A stretch of 64,000 nt of DNA from Tyto alba. Its lineage: Eukaryota; Chordata; Aves; Strigiformes; Tytonidae. Where the stretch lies: the NCBI RefSeq assembly GCF_018691265.1, contig NW_024881316.1, positions 6,534,819 to 6,598,818 of the forward strand. The letters are read 5' to 3'. A program made the position numbers and the translations under genes. The notes beneath the pieces were generated by a model. That model was not told the DNA's origin. It was given only the letters and a program-made list of their open reading frames with translations, and made no database searches. Positions 13,600-24,330 of this stretch are shown piece by piece (position 1 is the stretch's first letter; the number at the start of each line of letters is the position of its first letter).

Positions 13600-13700
13600 G
13601 CCAGGTCTTACACAAACTTTTTGTGTGATCTCTGCCAGATCACTTCCTCCCTCTGTGTCTCAGAGTTTCATTAGTAAAATATCATTAGGGATACATTGGT
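13600..13700 (+). mobile_element. MIR-type SINE relic
   Basis: Reading the plus strand, the order of words is that of the MIR core: a gtgtgatct...gccagatcactt segment (MIR: gtgtgacc..gcaagtcactt), then ctctgtgtctcagagtttca, then a decayed 'taaaat...aggga' block (MIR: cctcagtttcatctgtaaaatgggga). Only the central part survives. It is old, truncated at both ends and transcriptionally dead. The family assignment is from memory. Confidence 0.6.
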
Positions 13701-14094
13701 TAGACGGTACAGGTGGGGTTATCTGATTTCAATTTAGTTTTCAAAAAATCAGGTTTCTCTAAAATTAAAATACTTGACAGGAGCCAGAGGAGAGCAACAG
13801 ACGCTGCAAGAGGGACTCTTCATTTACACTCCCATCAGAGCAGGATGCGCAAGGCTTTGACTTTGGTCTCTTTTATTTGGTCTCTGCAGAGAGACTCCAG
13901 GCAACTCGCATAGATCGAGCAGCTATTTTGGGGATGTCAGGTGGCTAATGCTCACTTAGAGGAAACCTACCCTAAACTTGCTGGTCCTAGGCTGGCTTTA
14001 TAGACCTTGCAAGATTCCTCCTCTTATTTAGACGTTTGCAAGAGCAAGTCATAGCGCACGTATATTTTATTTAATATTGATTTGGAACAGGAAA

Positions 14095-14185
14095 TTTCTC
14101 TTTCCTCGGTATCTTTATCTGTAAAAAGAGGATAATGTTTATCCCTTTGCAAAGCAGTTTTAGATCATCCTGTGACATATATGAT
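14095..14185 (+). mobile_element. Second MIR-type SINE relic (3' half)
   Basis: The sequence reads cctcggtatctttatctgt, then aaaaagaggataatg, then ccctttgcaaagcagttttagatc. It matches the 3' half and tail of amniote MIR (cctcagtatcc...ctgtaaaatggggataatg ... tttgtaaagcgctttgagatc). It overlaps the same part of the consensus as the copy about 400 bp upstream, so this is a separate insertion and not the other end of one element. Confidence 0.6.
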
Positions 14186-15650
14186 TTCAAAGTGTCATAA
14201 ACCTCCCATAGATTCATTTTTGCCTACTCAATATTACAGTGATAGCAACTGAATGGACACATAAATTACATTACAAAGTGTGGCTGCTTTTCTAGTTTTT
14301 TTTTTTTTTCCTTTTTAAAAATTTTATTATGCAGTAATAATCTGGGAAAACATGTCAGTTACATGTGGAAAATACTTATTACATGAATAACTACTATGCA
14401 TTCACTTTGATTTTTTCCGCAGTATTGTATTCCTGCACAACTGCTTTGTAGTGCTGTTGACTATTATACAGAATGCATTTTATTGCAGTCATACCTTTGG
14501 TGTGATTTTGTGTGTCTGTGTGCAAGTGTGAGAGAGTTTTGTATTATTTAGTGTTATATTATTTTAAGTGTTGTCTTTGACTTAATATTCAGTAAACTGT
14601 CGAGCAAGTACACATACAAAATGTTAGAAATACCTTTCCAGAAAACTCCAGGAGGATTTACATAAAGTTTCTTCATCTAACATACACAAATAATTATTCT
14701 AATTACATCAAACATTTTAACCCTTTACCTTCCATTCTAATGGAAGGATTTAGTTACAAACCAAAACTGATTTCCTTGTAAATAAGTTTGGAAATTCATA
14801 CTACAGTCTATAAAGCTATTACTCTGAGTAAAGAATTTTGTAAACATCAGAAAAGTAACTGTTGCAAATTGCAGCACATCACAAATTTTAATGTAGAAGG
14901 GAAAGGCAGAATATGGCACTGTTTTTACTGAGATAGTTTTATAAAGGTGAATTTGCATTCATCATATCTTCTGTTTCATGGGAATAAATGTGGGTTTCAC
15001 AAGTTTTTTTATTTTCTGTTGAAATGATTCTGCATGTCACTAAAATAGAGATTGGTTTTGGGTTTTTTTGTTTTTATTTTTGTGTTTTTTTTTTTTTTTT
15101 GTTTTTTGTTTTTTTTTCCCCAGGGGAGACGTAAAAGCAGGCTAATGGATAATAACATAACTAGGCAACTGAAATTTATTAAGCAGAACTTTTGCCAGGA
15201 CTTTGAAGCAATGATTGCAAGTTCCTGCTGCACAACAGTCACACAGCTCCAACAAGGAGGAACAACTCTAGTTACAGCAAGCAGAGTTGTAGCTGAAGGA
15301 CCACAAAAGTGGAAAGAACACACTGGGTTATTTTGCCATGTACTAATCACTCCTTTCAAAAGGCACTACAAAAGACATAGAAAAGAAAGGTAAAGTGTCA
15401 AGAAGTTAAGTTACATGGTAGACTGGGCTACAGTTTCTCAGAAGTTTAATCACTACTGCTAGTCACATAAAAAAAACAGATGCTGGCCTCAGTATTTTCT
15501 TGCAGTGTTGTTTTTGATTGAAAACTTTGTGAATGTTTGTGATATTGCTGAGAGCCTATTGGCTGATGAGCATCTCTTGCTATAGTCTCCATCATTATTT
15601 GCCTGTCTTGTCTATTAACGAGCACTATCATCCCATCGTAAGATGACAGC
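14186..15650. other. Non-coding DNA with T-rich tract
   Basis: No gene recognised. A T14 run is at 14296-14309 and a T-rich tract at 15058-15117 ends in CCCCAG. Downstream of CCCCAG the plus strand is open to about 15390. The tract resembles a splice acceptor, but no donor or known protein follows, so I do not call an exon. Confidence 0.5.
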
Positions 15651-15654
15651 TGCA

Positions 15655-15900
15655 ACACGTACTCAGGCGCAATAAACAGCTAAATGAGGCGCACAGCAAT
15701 TTCACTTGTCACCAGAGCCCTCGGCACGACTGGCTGCACAGCTTGATGCATAAATTCATGAGGCTGTTGCATATGATGGAGTATGCCTGGCTGAAAGAGG
15801 TGATGGATAGCAGGGCAGCTAAAAATGGCCATCACCTTGACTCTGTCAGGACATTTTTTAAAAGTACCCCATCAGCTCTCTTGCATTCTTTCATGTACAC
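15655..15900. promoter_or_regulatory. Candidate conserved non-coding element
   Basis: A compact block of non-repetitive, mid-GC sequence inside AT-rich DNA. It has octamer/POU-like words (atgcataaattcatg at about 15747-15761, ttgcatatgatgg), and a CArG/MEF2-like CTAAAAATGG at 15819-15828. It is broken by stops in most frames, so it is not coding. The motif matches are seen; any enhancer role is inference. Confidence 0.3.
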
Positions 15901-16850
15901 TATCCCTAAGCTATAGGCTTTCGAAAGTACTGATATAAGACTTTTCCTTACTGAAGGTTTTCGGATCTAAAGTCAAGTTTCTTCTTAGGTTCAGTGAATG
16001 CAATATATGCTACTAATGTGTAGGGTGAAATCGTCCTATAATAATTGTTCATTCAAAACACAGGAGAGTCATAAGGTTAAACACTAACAACAGAAATTTT
16101 CAATTTTCCAGAGTATGTCTAAAATGCCAGTAAAATACATACATATACACAGAGACATATAAAAAAACAAAACATATAAAGTCTCATACAAAAATACATT
16201 CAATTACATATGTGCATATAAAACATTTTTTTTGCAAAAAGCTATAGAAGATGTTCTTGAGTACATTATGGTAATTATACATTATGCAATACCAATATAG
16301 GTCGAAATAACTTGCCATTATGTACTGTTAGATCTGAATTAACAACGCATTTTCTAATACGTCAATAAAACTGAAGAAAAAATTACAACAGATGAAAATG
16401 GACCTACTGCTTATGGGGTTTCCAAATACAGCCCAAAATGCGAGTTGCTGTAAGCAGAGTATCTGATGTCCCAGTGAAATTCTTTGTGTCCCCTCTGTCT
16501 ATGTTACTGGAAGTCACCTAAGGAAGACAAATACAAAGGCAACAAAATCAATGAGGCAGTTTCCTGCAAAGCTTCATGCATTAATCTCTATCACACAGAG
16601 AAATATACACCACTACAAGGGAAGGAAGTCACTTGTTCTCTAATAAAAGAGAAAACCCTTGGTAATAACCAATTAATAAAGTTGTCATGATTAGTTATGC
16701 AACTATGAATCAATGTTCATGATAAAAATGACCACTTCCATGGCTTTAAATATCTATGATCTGGTGGTACTGCAAACATCCTTGCCACATCGAAGCCTAT
16801 CCAACCATTGTGGTCATTTCCTTAACATTATTAATGGCAGATTTTAATGG
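15901..16850. other. AT-rich non-coding DNA
   Basis: Nothing is recognised beyond an imperfect ACATATA/ATACA-rich simple sequence at about 16130-16225. Confidence 0.55.
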
Positions 16851-16854
16851 GAGG

Positions 16855-17300
16855 TGGGTTTCCCTGCCTCTCACACACACATATATACATCTGACTACGA
16901 AGTGTCTCCTCCTGCCCATCCTCTCTCGTCTGCTCTGAAACTCTCCTCCAAGTTGGCCAACTCTGCTTGGCTCCCGTCTGCTGTAGAAGGAGTTTGGACC
17001 TTTCCTTCCCACAGGCCTCTGGCAGCAGTGTCCTGGTGCCCGGACGCAGCTCCCCCCGGCCAGCAGCAGCCGCAGCGAGGTGCCCCCATGGCCGCTCGCC
17101 CCCCGGGTCACCGGGAGGTGGGAAAGGCCCCTGAGAGGGAGGCCTCAGTGGCACTTCTGGTCTGTCAAGCTCTTACACCCCGTAGCAGCTCCTGCAGCCC
17201 TCGTCGTTGTGATGTCCAAGCAGTAGCCCCAGAGAGCAGAGACATCCCTTAAGGGCCTCGGGGAGGGGCAATTGCCTCATTGCGCCTTTCATTTTCTCTG
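16855..17300. promoter_or_regulatory. CpG-richer patch, possible small CpG island or unannotated first exon
   Basis: Roughly 17000-17110 holds a dense run of CpGs and C/G blocks (ggacgcag, ccccggcc, cagccgcagcgagg, ggccgctcgcc, cccgggtcaccggg). More scattered CpGs run to 17290. Long frames are open on both strands (for example 16854-17252 plus and 16831-17154 minus), as expected in GC-rich DNA. The predicted peptides are low-complexity and match no family I know. It could be a weak promoter or non-coding RNA first exon, or an old GC-rich repeat. No TATA box or clear donor site fixes a direction. Confidence 0.35.
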
Positions 17301-17459
17301 CCATCCCCAAAAGTGGGCAGGGAAGTGTTGGCATCATGTTAAGATGTCATCCTCCCACTCACTAGCTCATCTGGGGACAGGCAGGAGCTGATGTGCCTGA
17401 AGTGCATCGCCTGAATTTCTGAGGTTGTGAGTTTTTATAAGATTTAATGGTGCATCTCG

Positions 17460-17479
17460 AAAAAAAAAAAAAAAAAAAA
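17460..17479. repeat. A20 homopolymer
   Basis: Twenty consecutive A residues. The 35 bases after it (gatgcctaaatattgattta and on) resemble an old 'taggtgcctaaatatggattta' amniote repeat, but the match is too short to assign. Confidence 0.85.
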
Positions 17480-17527
17480 TTAGATGCCTAAATATTGATT
17501 TAAGTGACTGATTTTCGATATGGCATG

Positions 17528-17541
17528 CTGCCATCTGGTGG
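17528..17541 (-). promoter_or_regulatory. CTCF-type binding motif
   Basis: The plus strand reads CTGCCATCTGGTGG. This agrees at all 14 positions with SYGCCMYCTRSTGG, the complement of the vertebrate CTCF core consensus CCASYAGRKGGCRS, so the motif itself (CCACCAGATGGCAG) points along the minus strand. CTCF marks chromatin loop anchors and insulators in vertebrates. The motif match is direct; occupancy is inference. It sits about 240 bp downstream of the CpG-richer patch. Confidence 0.55.
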
Positions 17542-17806
17542 ACATTGCTCTGATCTATCGTTTGACCAGAGCTGTGAAGAGGTGGGGCAAGGAAACAAAG
17601 GTGTGCATGGAGTTTAGGGGTCTTCTGCAGAAGAAGCTGAATCCAATGCCTGTCTTCACGCCGTAAGGAAACCATCTCTGCAAAACCTGAGAGCCCCAAC
17701 TTCCTCATGACTGCAGTGTGAGACACCGAATCCAGAAAGTGTTGGCTTATTTTCATGAAGCCCTTGGGAAAAACATGAAGAAAAGCTTGTCTTTCACACT
17801 GTCAGG

Positions 17807-17832
<26 letters not shown>
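17807..17832. repeat. A26 homopolymer
   Basis: Twenty-six consecutive A residues, followed by a second short A tract. No AATAAA signal lies in the expected position upstream, so it is not treated as a retrogene tail. Confidence 0.9.
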
Positions 17833-17837
<5 letters not shown>

Positions 17838-18569
17838 AAAAAAAAGCTGTACTGCAGTAGAACAACACTGAATCTGTAGCAGGCTCGGAGCATGTTCTCC
17901 TTGTGGGTTGTCTTCTGGCTCACTTAGTAGGTCAGAGAGCTGCTCTTCTGGGTGAAGTCACATTCTGGGAGGGAGGACCTAATGATCACTCAGGCACTTA
18001 GATAAGGCTAATGTGAACTCCAGAGAATTATGCATTTAGGGAAATTTTAAATTACACAAAATTCAGTGCCCAGATTTGTGATGTTATCCAGCTCCTGTCA
18101 GAAGCGCCTACAGACACGTGTTACGAAGTGATTCTGAAATCCAGACTGTTTCAAGTGCTAAAGTAATCCAGGACACTGTTCCAGAGGTCTGGTGAAAGAA
18201 GAAGGAAGAGGGAGGGGAAAAATTAACTACACATTATCTTACAGACTGGGTGTTTATTCAAGACTTCAATTTTCCTAGCTAATGCTTTCATGAAAATACG
18301 GCAATGAAGCTTTTATCAATGCTACATTTACTGTCCTGCATATCAGGGCTCAAGGAAAATGATTCTCCTTTAAATGAATACAGTAGTACAACATACAGCC
18401 TAGGAGCTGCTGTAATTCAAGAACTTCCCAAATGTTATCAAAAGACAACCAGAAAAAGAGACTTGTGTCTCACGGTATGTGTGTATCAAGCTCTTTACAA
18501 AGCATTCTTACACTTTGTCCTAAACACAGTAATCAAGTTTCCCACTGAGAGACTTGAAGATCAAGACTA

Positions 18570-18632
18570 GGGGCCAAATTCTGCTCTTATAGTTACATGT
18601 TCACCTGTGTAGCTGACAGCAGAATTTGCCCT
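18570..18632. repeat. Short palindromic amniote repeat relic
   Basis: The left arm gggccaaattctgct (18571-18585) is mirrored by the right arm agcagaatttgccc (18618-18631). Inner gttaca / tgtagct words are also mirrored. This is the pattern of an old, non-coding palindromic repeat found scattered in amniote genomes. I recognise the pattern but do not assign a repeat-library name. Confidence 0.55.
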
Positions 18633-21600
18633 TAGGACTTTAAACTTGATCTGCTATTCGATGGGCAGCTCGTGCACTGATCTGAGCACCAGAGTGATGT
18701 GCTCCTGTCAACTTGTGAATCAGAGGAATTGCTGCTCTCATACAGAGGAGAAAAAAGCTCCTTGTAAATTGCTGTTGAAATCGCCTCATGCCTCTTTCTA
18801 GCAAGGATGGGCAAATTTGAACACAAAATTCAACACAAACTTAAGTAATGCTCAGATATCAGGGAGACAGATGCCATAGAAATACAAGCTGGTTGATGAT
18901 TAATTGAGTTTGCCTTTCACTTAGGACACACAATGATAAAAAGAGTTAGTGAGGGGGAAAGAGAAATTTAAATGAAAAAATACATGAAGCACACATAAAT
19001 ATGTACATGCTGCATATAAACAAAGCAAATTTAAATCAGCTTCTGCATACTTCTTCATTGGCTAATACAGAAAGTGTACAGAAAAGAAAGCTATTCTTTT
19101 TAAAACTGCCTTCATCCTCTGAAACAAAAATGATCTAATATAGGCAGGGCAAAAAGTTTCATTGGCTCAGATTACTATTGAAACAACTACTGAATTGTCT
19201 GTTGAATTCTACATAGATTAGCAACTTTGTGTAATGGAATATATTTCACCAAATTTACTGCTTTGCATAAAATTAGTTAACACAGAGCATGGACTGTCAA
19301 AATGTGTCTAGTAGAATGAGAATGTGGGACACTTGGGGAAGACTGCCGAGTTAATTTTAGATATGGGTATACTACCCTCAGCAAACCTTGACCCCGTTCA
19401 AACAGCACTTGCAAACAAGATTTACTACACCGTGTTATCATGCAGGGAGTCTGTTCTGTAAGGAAATATTTAGACCTCCCTCACACAGCCAGGCAACATT
19501 CCTTGCCGAAAACTTCCTTGCCTGGTCCCAAGCTCCTCTCCTCCCTGTTGCTTAGCTACTAGATGAGCCCGTCGAGCCAGCAGTCACAGGAGAGGGAAGT
19601 GCTTTTGGCCGATATTGCCCTCATGCTGCTGTACGGAGTGCAAGCTATTTGCAGTCATGCCAAAAGACTGCTGATGTGGGGCTGGGCTGGCCTAAGCCAT
19701 TTGAACTTGCAAAGAAAACTCAAAGGTGTGAAACTACCACATGAAAGATGGAGGTGCTCATTTCGTTTGAAAATCATATGTGATTGCTGCTATAATTTCT
19801 TAATGGGGGAAAGGTGGCAAGAAGACTTTCCTACATAAGTTGACTGAAAGATAGTTTCGGTAGTAATTCATGAGCATGTGATCTTTAAACCAGGGAGCCA
19901 GAGGTATGTATTAGAGTATGTATTAGAGTAATTCCAGTGCCTTAGTTATGGACTGTTACTATCCCCATGATACTGTACTCTGCAGAAACATAGAAGGAAA
20001 GTCCCTTCCCCAAGGTAATGTCCTGTCTCCATTTAGAAACCAAAATAAAGAAAGACTAGGAGGTAAACACTTTTTTTTCATTAGGTACACAGTTCTTTTT
20101 TCACTGCAAAAGACCTTATAAAACTCATTGCATTGATCAGCTCTGCTCTTGCAAAAGTAGAGACAGGCCATTTATGTTGCTCAGTCACAATATTGACATC
20201 ATGGCTTGAATGAGTAAGAAAAGAGGAAACAAAGAATATTTAAAAATGCTTTTATTGTCTTGGCTTGTTCTCTATTCATTTGCAAGTTATTCCATTTTCA
20301 AGGTCAACTGTTTGATAGAACACTTGGAAGGATATTCCCTGGACATATTTTTGAGGGGGAAAAAAATCCAGTTTGTAAACAAATGAAATAAAATGTGACA
20401 GAAGATGATATCAGACATGTAACATTTATGACAGATGAAGCTCACAAAGATTGCCCACAGACTTCACAACGTCTCCTTAGTTAGTTACCCCTTTTTCCTC
20501 AGGAAAGACTGCTCCTGGGTTTCCCTGGCCACTTCACAAGTTCATCTTAGTATCTTCATTGAATTTATAAGACTAAACACAGCAAAATTAATGTATTGTA
20601 AACTGCCCAAGAGGTTACAATGGGTATCTCACATGCTTGGTATCATATACCTTCTCCTTAATAAAAAGCTTCTGAATTAAAGAACTTAACCTCAAATTTT
20701 CTTTTTCATCTAGTCTTCCTCTCCGCAAAGACCCTTATTATTTTTCCAGTCTTAAAAACCCCAACCAAACAACAACAAAAAACAAACCTGAGAAATTCCC
20801 ATAATTAGTCTGCAAATTGTGGAGTGGTAGTTGTCACAATCTGAGAATTTCCCATCCCAATTGATTTTGCCATTTTAATGATAAGCAGTCCACAACAGGA
20901 AAGGGACAAGATGGACTGCTTTAAAGCAAGAAGATGTAAACAGACTTTTCCTATTTTCCAACATCTCTCAGCTGCCTCAACAGGTCCTGGCAAAGTCTTG
21001 TCCAAGTGTTCGATCCTGAAAGTTAAAATTAACACAGGAATCACCTTCTTCCACCCTCAGACATAGATCTCCTGAGCCTGTCTATATTTCTTGTCTACTT
21101 GGAAGTGCTATGATAAGATCCGGAAAGCTGTGAACATTTTTTCCCACTGTGATAGACAGGAACAAAGCCTTCTGCAGTGGGCAGTGGATGGAAAGTAAAT
21201 AGGTTCATGAGCTCTGGGAACACTAGCAGTGCTGCAGGCAGGGTAGCAGACAATGGAAAATAAATACAGTTAAAGAGTAAGAAAAATATATTTACTTTTG
21301 CTCTTTTAAGCTTTGAGGTATTCAAGAAGGTTGGGAAAGAGATCTTAGTTCAGAAGGGCACAAAACAACCTACTTGCAGGCAATAGAGTTGCTTCACAGG
21401 TCAAAAAAAGGGAAATTGGATTTCAGAAGATCCACATCAGAGGAGGCATAATCATGAAGGAACATGATCCCTAAACCATTAGGAACGAATGAAAAACCAG
21501 ATCACGTGATGATAACTATCCAGAGAAGCATAATTTCTACAAATATAAGTAGTTGCTCCTATCAACTTTTCAATACTTGCAGGTAATTTCCAAACAACTA

Positions 21601-21789
21601 ACAAAATAACTATAAATTGAATAGACTTGAGATTGACATTTTGCAGATTTTGGAGTATTATTTGTCTCAGCTTGCACCTCACTTGTGTTAGTGGTGTAAG
21701 AGCCACAGTCACTAATACTACAAACAGGGCAGTACAGTATATAGTATTTTTTGCTAAGTGTGAGGGTTTTGTGTTTTGTTTTGTTCTTG

Positions 21790-21814
21790 TTTTTTTTTTT
21801 TTTTTTTTTTTTTT
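21790..21814. repeat. T25 homopolymer
   Basis: Twenty-five consecutive T residues preceded by a TTTTG-rich run. It inflates an apparent open frame on each strand (poly-Phe or poly-Lys), which is not a gene. Confidence 0.9.
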
Positions 21815-22664
21815 AATGAATAGTGCCTGGAAGGCACAACAAGAGAGAACCAACTACTGCATTAAATCAATATTGTGTCTTGTAAAACATATAACAGCAC
21901 TAGAAAATAACACATAATCTGAGAAAAACCTGGCCATGATGTATTTCTATCTCTATGGAATGCTACAGAATGTAAAATATTTACTTCTTTCTCCTTTCAA
22001 TTTAAATCCTGCTTTCTTCTGAGATTATGTTCAAAAAATATTTTAGCTGGAGGAATTAAAATAGAATGCTTATACATTGCTAGAGATGTGGACTCTTAAA
22101 CAAAACAAAAGGAATTAAGAAAAATAATTGTGAGGCTTTTTGCCCATCCTCCATCAATAAAGTCCTGTTCTCCTCAGCTTTGCCCCCCACCCTTCTGTCC
22201 AGACTGCGTGGCTTAATTGCAAAGAGATTTAATTGCCTCAGTAACCCAAGTGGTACATGCTTTCCTTGACAGTTATTGTAGTTACACCATTTTTGCCTAC
22301 TGCTATTCCTCTTCTTTATGAAATATTTGTTGATACTTCTAATACTGCTATCAACCAGACTGGTAGCAGGTTGCCATAGTCCTTTTCCCTTATGGAAGAG
22401 GATTGAGATTTTGTAAGGTTTCCTTTCCATTTAGGATGAAAATTAAGACCTTTTGAAGCTTTAATAAGAAAGAAGGATTACAAGAAATGCCTCTGAATAG
22501 TTTGAACTCCCATGTGTGTTAAAGGGGAAACTAGATATACTTCGCTTTGCTTTTGCTTCTCTCTTGCGCTCTTTTTCTCATGTGCCTCAGACACTGCTCT
22601 TTGCTATTTTGGAATGGCTCTCTTTCAAGGGGGGCTACAGACTTCTTCACAAATTAACATTTAG

Positions 22665-22925
22665 TGTCCCAAGAATTCAAACGTGAGTCTCCTACATCCC
22701 AGTAAATAATCAGAAGCTGTTCAGCCAGAGACTCCTTCTTGTGCTTAATTTTGCAGAGCAGATCTCCAACAGGAAATAAGCCGCTGGTCAGAGCACTCAC
22801 CTGTAACGTGGATGGTTGAACGCAAGCCCCCAGCATGAACCATGAGATGGGAGGACTTGATTTGGCCTCTCTTACATCCCACGTCAGCAGGACTGCCAGA
22901 CTATGAGCTACTCTGAGACTTCCCT
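22665..22925 (+). mobile_element. tRNA-derived palindromic repeat relic
   Basis: The left part includes ctggtcagagcactcacctg (22784-22803), then ggatggttgaacgcaagcc. These read like a decayed tRNA-type A box and B box (family: gtggttagagcactcacctgggatgtgggagaccc...ggttcaa). The right part, 22851-22925, reads aggacttgatttggcctctc then ttacatcccacgtcagcagg...ccagactatgagctactctg. This is the mirrored half of the same family (gatttgaacctgggtctcccacatcccaggtgagtg...agctat). The repeat is common in turtle and crocodile DNA. Identification is from memory of the family. It is not a functional tRNA gene: there is no intact cloverleaf. Confidence 0.55.
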
Positions 22926-23149
22926 CTTGTCTGACTGGACTTTCTAGCCTGTACCCAAGAAACCTTTAATGAATGAATTTGTGCCAAACAGGTACACACC
23001 AGTAGTGTGTGTCACTCTTGACAGACTGCCTCTTCCTTTGGCAATACCTCTTTGGCCAAAACACTCCTAATATAGCACAGCTATATGTCCCATATATAAA
23101 TTTGGTTTAACCAACCAGTATCTAGTGAACCAAAGTCTGACTGACATAA
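22926..23149. other. Non-coding spacer
   Basis: Nothing recognisable. Confidence 0.5.
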
Positions 23150-23545
23150 ACAAAAAGTTATATCCTCTTCTGTTTCACATAGATTTTATGCTGCACTCAT
23201 CGCTGTGCTACTGCCAGCACCGTGTCAGTGATGCATATATGAATCAGTACAAACCATTCACAAGTTCTATATTTAAAAGGCTCCGGATGTAGCAGTTCTT
23301 CCAGCCTCGTCAGATGTTCGGAGGCGGGTAGGCGTGAAGGGAGGAGAGGGGAAAGGAGTGTTCCGCTTCGAGTTCCCACCAGTTTGTTTTGACATCTCCC
23401 TTGTACCGAAGTGGCTGGAGCTCACTCGGTGGCTCGCAGAGAGTTGTGTGTTGCCAATCTGATATGATGACTCTGCATACACCGCCAAAAATTGTAGTGG
23501 ATTTTTCAGCTCGGATCACAAAGCAAGCTCATGTTTAATTTGGTA
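23150..23545. promoter_or_regulatory. CpG-containing block, candidate regulatory element
   Basis: A complex, mid-GC island in AT-rich surroundings, with about a dozen CpGs (ctccgg, cctcgtc, gttcggaggcgggtaggcg, gttccgcttcgag, ctcggtggctcgc, accgcc). A TATA-like tatttaaaagg (23270-23280) stands just before the CpG-bearing part. That spacing would suit a plus-strand start near 23300-23310. Overlapping minus-strand frames of 60-71 codons exist but encode nothing recognisable. Promoter or conserved enhancer are both possible; neither is proven. Confidence 0.3.
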
Positions 23546-24030
23546 GCTACTATCATCCCAGCTCTTTTGTGAGACATTGCTGCTTTACATGTGTATCCCT
23601 GTGTTTTACAAGCAAATGACAGGCATTTTTTTTCAGATACTTTGCCCAATTATATAAGATTGTCACAAGTATGTAGAAGATGGGGAGAAAGAGAGCTGTT
23701 CTGGTGAGACAGCTGACAAAAGGAGCGACTCCAGCTCCCCATACACTCTGGACTTGGCAGAAAGCCCTTCTGTTATTTTCCCAATTCACACTATGTGAAG
23801 AAAATAAAAGCGTGTGTCAATGGGGGAAAGGGGGGAACTGGCAAAGGTGGAAGTAAGGAAGCCAGACAACAGAAGAGGAAAATCTTGGGGTTATTGTCCT
23901 CCATAGCAGGGAAATAACACGAGGGTGGTGTTCAGATCTCCTCCCTCTCTGCCTTCATTTTCTATTTCTACATTGTGCAGTACCACACTTCCATGTCCTG
24001 AAGGCATCTGCCCTCTGAGAATCAGTTCTG
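23546..24030. other. Non-coding DNA
   Basis: Nothing recognised apart from a G-rich stretch around 23820-23840. Confidence 0.5.
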
Positions 24031-24180
24031 TTTTGCTTGTGCCATTATTATAGGTCTAGTGTCTCTGATACATGATTGAGGCCTGACTCATAAATAAGAG
24101 CTACTATAAATTTAAGCCACTGCCTTGTTTAATCCCCTTTTGCCCACACAGCGAGGAAACTGACTGGAATTTATTGCCTT
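24031..24180 (+). repeat. Local tandem duplication, copy A
   Basis: Shares with 24331-24480, in the same order, ttgcttgtgc, acatgat, gcctgactcataaa (B: acctgactcataaa), agcta, cactgcctt, ttta...tcccc and a late aattta. TGACTCA, a perfect AP-1/NF-E2-type site, is at 24084-24090. The two copies differ by many substitutions and small indels, so the duplication is old. Confidence 0.6.
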
Positions 24181-24330
24181 GCGTATTTTCCCTGATTTAT
24201 TCAGTCAGGAGCCTGCTTGCATTTTCCTCTATTTGACATTATTTTATATCTTGTAACATAATATATTTTCATTATATTTTAATATACCATGTGGTAAGTG
24301 CAACCACACAGCAAAATTTTGGGATCTTTC

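Larger units (their letters stand above)
17842..22660. other. Non-coding DNA
   Basis: Nearly 5 kb with no recognisable gene. Apart from the palindromic repeat at 18570-18632, visible items are a 13-bp direct repeat (gtatgtattagag, 19903-19928) and a T25 run at 21790-21814. Open frames up to about 120 codons occur but have no domain, and several rely on the homopolymer being in frame. Confidence 0.55.

Noticed and set aside
15052..15393. Exon after a T-rich tract and CCCCAG acceptor-like site
   Set aside because: No donor, no recognised protein, and the tract can equally be an A-rich tail on the other strand or plain low complexity.
17480..17520. Named amniote repeat based on gatgcctaaatattgattta
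   Set aside because: Match of only about 35 bases; too short to assign.
21479..21917. Frames on both strands across the T25 run
   Set aside because: Poly-Phe/poly-Lys caused by the homopolymer.
22780..22850. Functional tRNA gene
   Set aside because: Only box-like words remain; no acceptor stem or intact cloverleaf, and the surroundings match a dispersed repeat.
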